In this document: one piece after another, positions 5,294 through 7,144 of the stretch | Layout: each line of letters begins with the position of its first letter | Numbering within the stretch: the first letter of the stretch is position 1 | NCBI GenBank assembly: GCA_002503395.1 | Contig: DARQ01000076.1 | Span: 41,753-48,896 of the forward strand | DNA: 7,144 nt | From: Euryarchaeota archaeon UBA60 | GTDB taxonomy: Archaea > Thermoplasmatota > Poseidoniia > Poseidoniales > Poseidoniaceae | Direction of reading: 5' to 3' | Translations under genes and position numbers: made by a program | The notes under the pieces: model-generated | What the model was told of the DNA's origin: nothing | The model's input: the letters and a program-made list of their open reading frames with translations, nothing else | Databases searched by the model: none

Positions 5294-7144
5294 ATGAAAA
5301 ACAAACAATCGAGAAAAACCTGCGCTATGACCCTCATCCTGCTGTGCATGATTGCATCTCCTCTGGTAATTCCATCCACCGCAAGTGGGGCGCGTTCCTC
5401 ACCCTGCTCCGGGACTATTTGTCTGAACGAAGTGATGCCGAATCCGAATGGCTACGATGATGCCGCGTGGCCCGGAGGTGAATGGGCTGAGGTGAAGAAT
5501 ACCGGGGCTGTCGTGGTTAGCGTACTGAACTGGCAATTGCAGAATAGCAATGGGAAGACCCTCGACTTCGATGCCAATTCAATCGTCGGATACAACTCCA
5601 GCAATAGCAGTACATGGACGATTCAACCGGGTTCGTGGATGGTGATAGCCCGTAATGCCGACACAAATTTCTGGATGACGAACACTGGAGATACTCTATC
5701 ACTTTATGATACAAATAGCACCAAAGTGGATGAGGCTACTTGGAATGGTGGGACCGGTGGGGTTGGTTCCGGCGTCGCGTACATCGAAGACCCGGCCGAT
5801 GCCTATGCTGATTGGATTGCCGCCAATAATTCGACCCCGGGCAGTGCAAATGGAGGCGGTGCCACCCCACCAACCTATTCTCAATCAGACCTGATGTTGA
5901 GTGAGGTTTTTCCAAATCCGGTCTTCACCCCTGACAACTCATCTTGGCCTGGAGGTGAGTGGTTTGAGATCTACAACAACGGCTCGACAACGATGAATCT
6001 GAGTGGCTGGTCGGCATTTGATGCTGCAGGAAATGTGATTCCATTCGACCAATCTCATCTGGTCGGGTATGACCCGGCAGATTCAAACTCATGGATGATA
6101 GCACCCGGCGAATACAGAATAGTCGCGGTGAATTCTTCCTCCGATTATGGGGTATTGAATAACAATCAGGAAACCCTCACCTTGCAGATGCCGAACGGGA
6201 GTCTGGTAGAGACGATATCCTGGGGTACCGTCCTGTCGGGCACCAGCAAAGTCGCCAGTGCCAGCGGTGTTTGGATAACCACCCTCTTTCCGACCCCGTT
6301 TTCACTCAACGTCGGATGGTTACCTGATGCGATAAATGGAACATCGGATATCGAGTTGAACGAAGTCTTGGCAAATAGTAGTGCCACTTCAACTTCATTC
6401 CCGGATGGCGATTGGTTCGAGTTATACAATAATGGTAGTTCAACCATCGATCTGGCGGGATGGAGATATGTAAACTCGGTCGGTATCTGGGTCGATATAG
6501 ATGCCAATACCTTGCTCGCCAATGCCTCGCAGTCCGGCACCTACATCCTTCCCGGGGAATATCGTATCGTCCAGGGGGAAATTCTTGGAAACCCGCAATA
6601 CCTGCACGGTAGTTATGATAGCATATCCCTGCACAATAACAATGGAGAACTGGTCGATGCCATGCATTGGACGAATGATTTCGGTCTGAATGTCTCACTC
6701 ATCGGAGCCGAAGATGTTGCAACTGCTTGGACCCCATCAGCATATCCAACACCAGAGCAAGCCAATCCAGGGACGGTGACGGCGGTCGATGCCGACATAT
6801 TCATTTCCGAAATAATGCCTGATGACATTGGTAACGATACCCGCAACTGGCCCGATGGCGAATGGATTGAGTTAGTAAATGTCGGAAACGACACCATCGA
6901 CCTGGCCGGTTGGAGTCTGATAGCCGGCGGAAACAAGCAGTTGACAATTACCGCCGAGAGAATCATCGGCCAAAATGACACCTTCATCGAGGCTGGGGGA
7001 TATATCATCATCCCGAGGAATGGTTCGAGCGGATTTTATCTGCGCAATTCGAATGGCGATTCTCTGGCATTGCAGGACAATACCAGTTCGGTGGTTCATT
7101 CGGTTGTATGGACCATTGAGACCGATGAAGGTGAGAGTCTGGTC
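5294..7144 (+). CDS. Secreted protein of tandem lamin-tail (LTD) domains, C-terminus beyond window
   Basis: The frame stays open for 617 codons to the right edge, so the protein is larger than what is seen. Residues 1-33 are a signal peptide: basic MKNKQSRK, a hydrophobic core over about 11-26, and likely cleavage near Ala-Ser-Gly-Ala (30-33). Then come four lamin-tail-like domains starting near residues 44, 202, 355 and 504. Each opens with '(L/I)(N/S)E(V/I)' and continues with 'W/FP(G/D)G(E/D)W' (Trp64, 223, 374, 524), 'E(V/I/L)..N.G', a 'GW' (NW in the first), a 'PG..(M/R)I' type turn and a closing '..W'. The fourth is cut by the edge. LTD domains are immunoglobulin-like beta folds found in secreted bacterial and archaeal proteins, often beside nucleases or in surface adhesins; no catalytic domain is visible here. 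At least 19 N-glycosylation sequons fit a surface protein. It is probably cotranscribed with the transporter. Likely roles are adhesion, matrix or ligand scaffolding; these are inference. Confidence 0.88.
   Translation, partial: MKNKQSRKTCAMTLILLCMIASPLVIPSTASGARSSPCSGTICLNEVMPNPNGYDDAAWPGGEWAEVKNTGAVVVSVLNWQLQNSNGKTLDFDANSIVGYNSSNSSTWTIQPGSWMVIARNADTNFWMTNTGDTLSLYDTNSTKVDEATWNGGTGGVGSGVAYIEDPADAYADWIAANNSTPGSANGGGATPPTYSQSDLMLSEVFPNPVFTPDNSSWPGGEWFEIYNNGSTTMNLSGWSAFDAAGNVIPFDQSHLVGYDPADSNSWMIAPGEYRIVAVNSSSDYGVLNNNQETLTLQMPNGSLVETISWGTVLSGTSKVASASGVWITTLFPTPFSLNVGWLPDAINGTSDIELNEVLANSSATSTSFPDGDWFELYNNGSSTIDLAGWRYVNSVGIWVDIDANTLLANASQSGTYILPGEYRIVQGEILGNPQYLHGSYDSISLHNNNGELVDAMHWTNDFGLNVSLIGAEDVATAWTPSAYPTPEQANPGTVTAVDADIFISEIMPDDIGNDTRNWPDGEWIELVNVGNDTIDLAGWSLIAGGNKQLTITAERIIGQNDTFIEAGGYIIIPRNGSSGFYLRNSNGDSLALQDNTSSVVHSVVWTIETDEGESLV
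5423..7144 (+). repeat. Four tandem lamin-tail domain repeats (protein-level)
   Basis: The conserved 'P.GEW' Trp codons recur with spacings of 159, 151 and 150 residues. Units begin near 5423, 5897, 6356 and 6803. DNA identity between units is low except around the GEW motif, where the first two share GGAGGTGA (5474-5481 and 5951-5958). The repeats are therefore old and not prone to slippage. The array probably continues past the right edge. Confidence 0.75.

Noticed and set aside
6166..7099. Minus-strand open frames across the lamin-tail gene
   Set aside because: They overlap one another in different frames, lack ribosome binding sites, and lie opposite a clear repeat-bearing coding frame.

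Overview
The window looks archaeal, most likely a marine euryarchaeote of the Marine Group II / Poseidoniales type; this is an inference with moderate confidence. Ribosome binding sites read GGTGA or GGAGGTGA, matching an archaeal 16S 3' end. Other genes seem to be leaderless. The tRNA gene encodes its own CCA end. Three large proteins are secreted or anchored and built from beta domains: a Cys-paired adhesion-like domain, OB-like folds with a calcium-binding tail, and lamin-tail repeats. The transporter resembles the archaeal branch of the TctA family. Base composition looks even, near 50 % GC by eye, with no obvious foreign island.

Layout. On the minus strand from the left edge: the start of a secreted protein (1-359, cut by the window), its leader and promoter (360-409), a CAU-anticodon tRNA (475-552), and an HD-domain dNTP phosphohydrolase (600-1892). 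A divergent promoter region of about 100 bp (1893-1995) separates these from a plus-strand cluster of three genes. These are an anchored extracellular protein with OB-like modules and a thrombospondin type 3-like calcium tail (1996-3744), a TctA-family membrane transporter (3784-5283), and a secreted protein of tandem lamin-tail domains running off the right edge (5294 onward). The gaps of 39 and 10 bp, each with a clear ribosome binding site, suggest one transcript.

How the genes may work together. The minus-strand genes look like ordinary housekeeping plus one exported protein. The plus-strand cluster is the more interesting part: a solitary TctA-type permease between two large, sequon-rich extracellular proteins, with no TctB or TctC partner in view. 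A plausible but unproven reading is a cell-surface capture and uptake unit in which the OB-module protein replaces the usual soluble binding protein.

The most concrete oddity is the transporter start. No ATG or GTG follows the nearest in-frame stop until codon 19 of the frame. The only start consistent with the strong ribosome binding site is an ATC codon at 3784, placed at exactly the GGTGA-N4-start spacing used by two other genes in the window.
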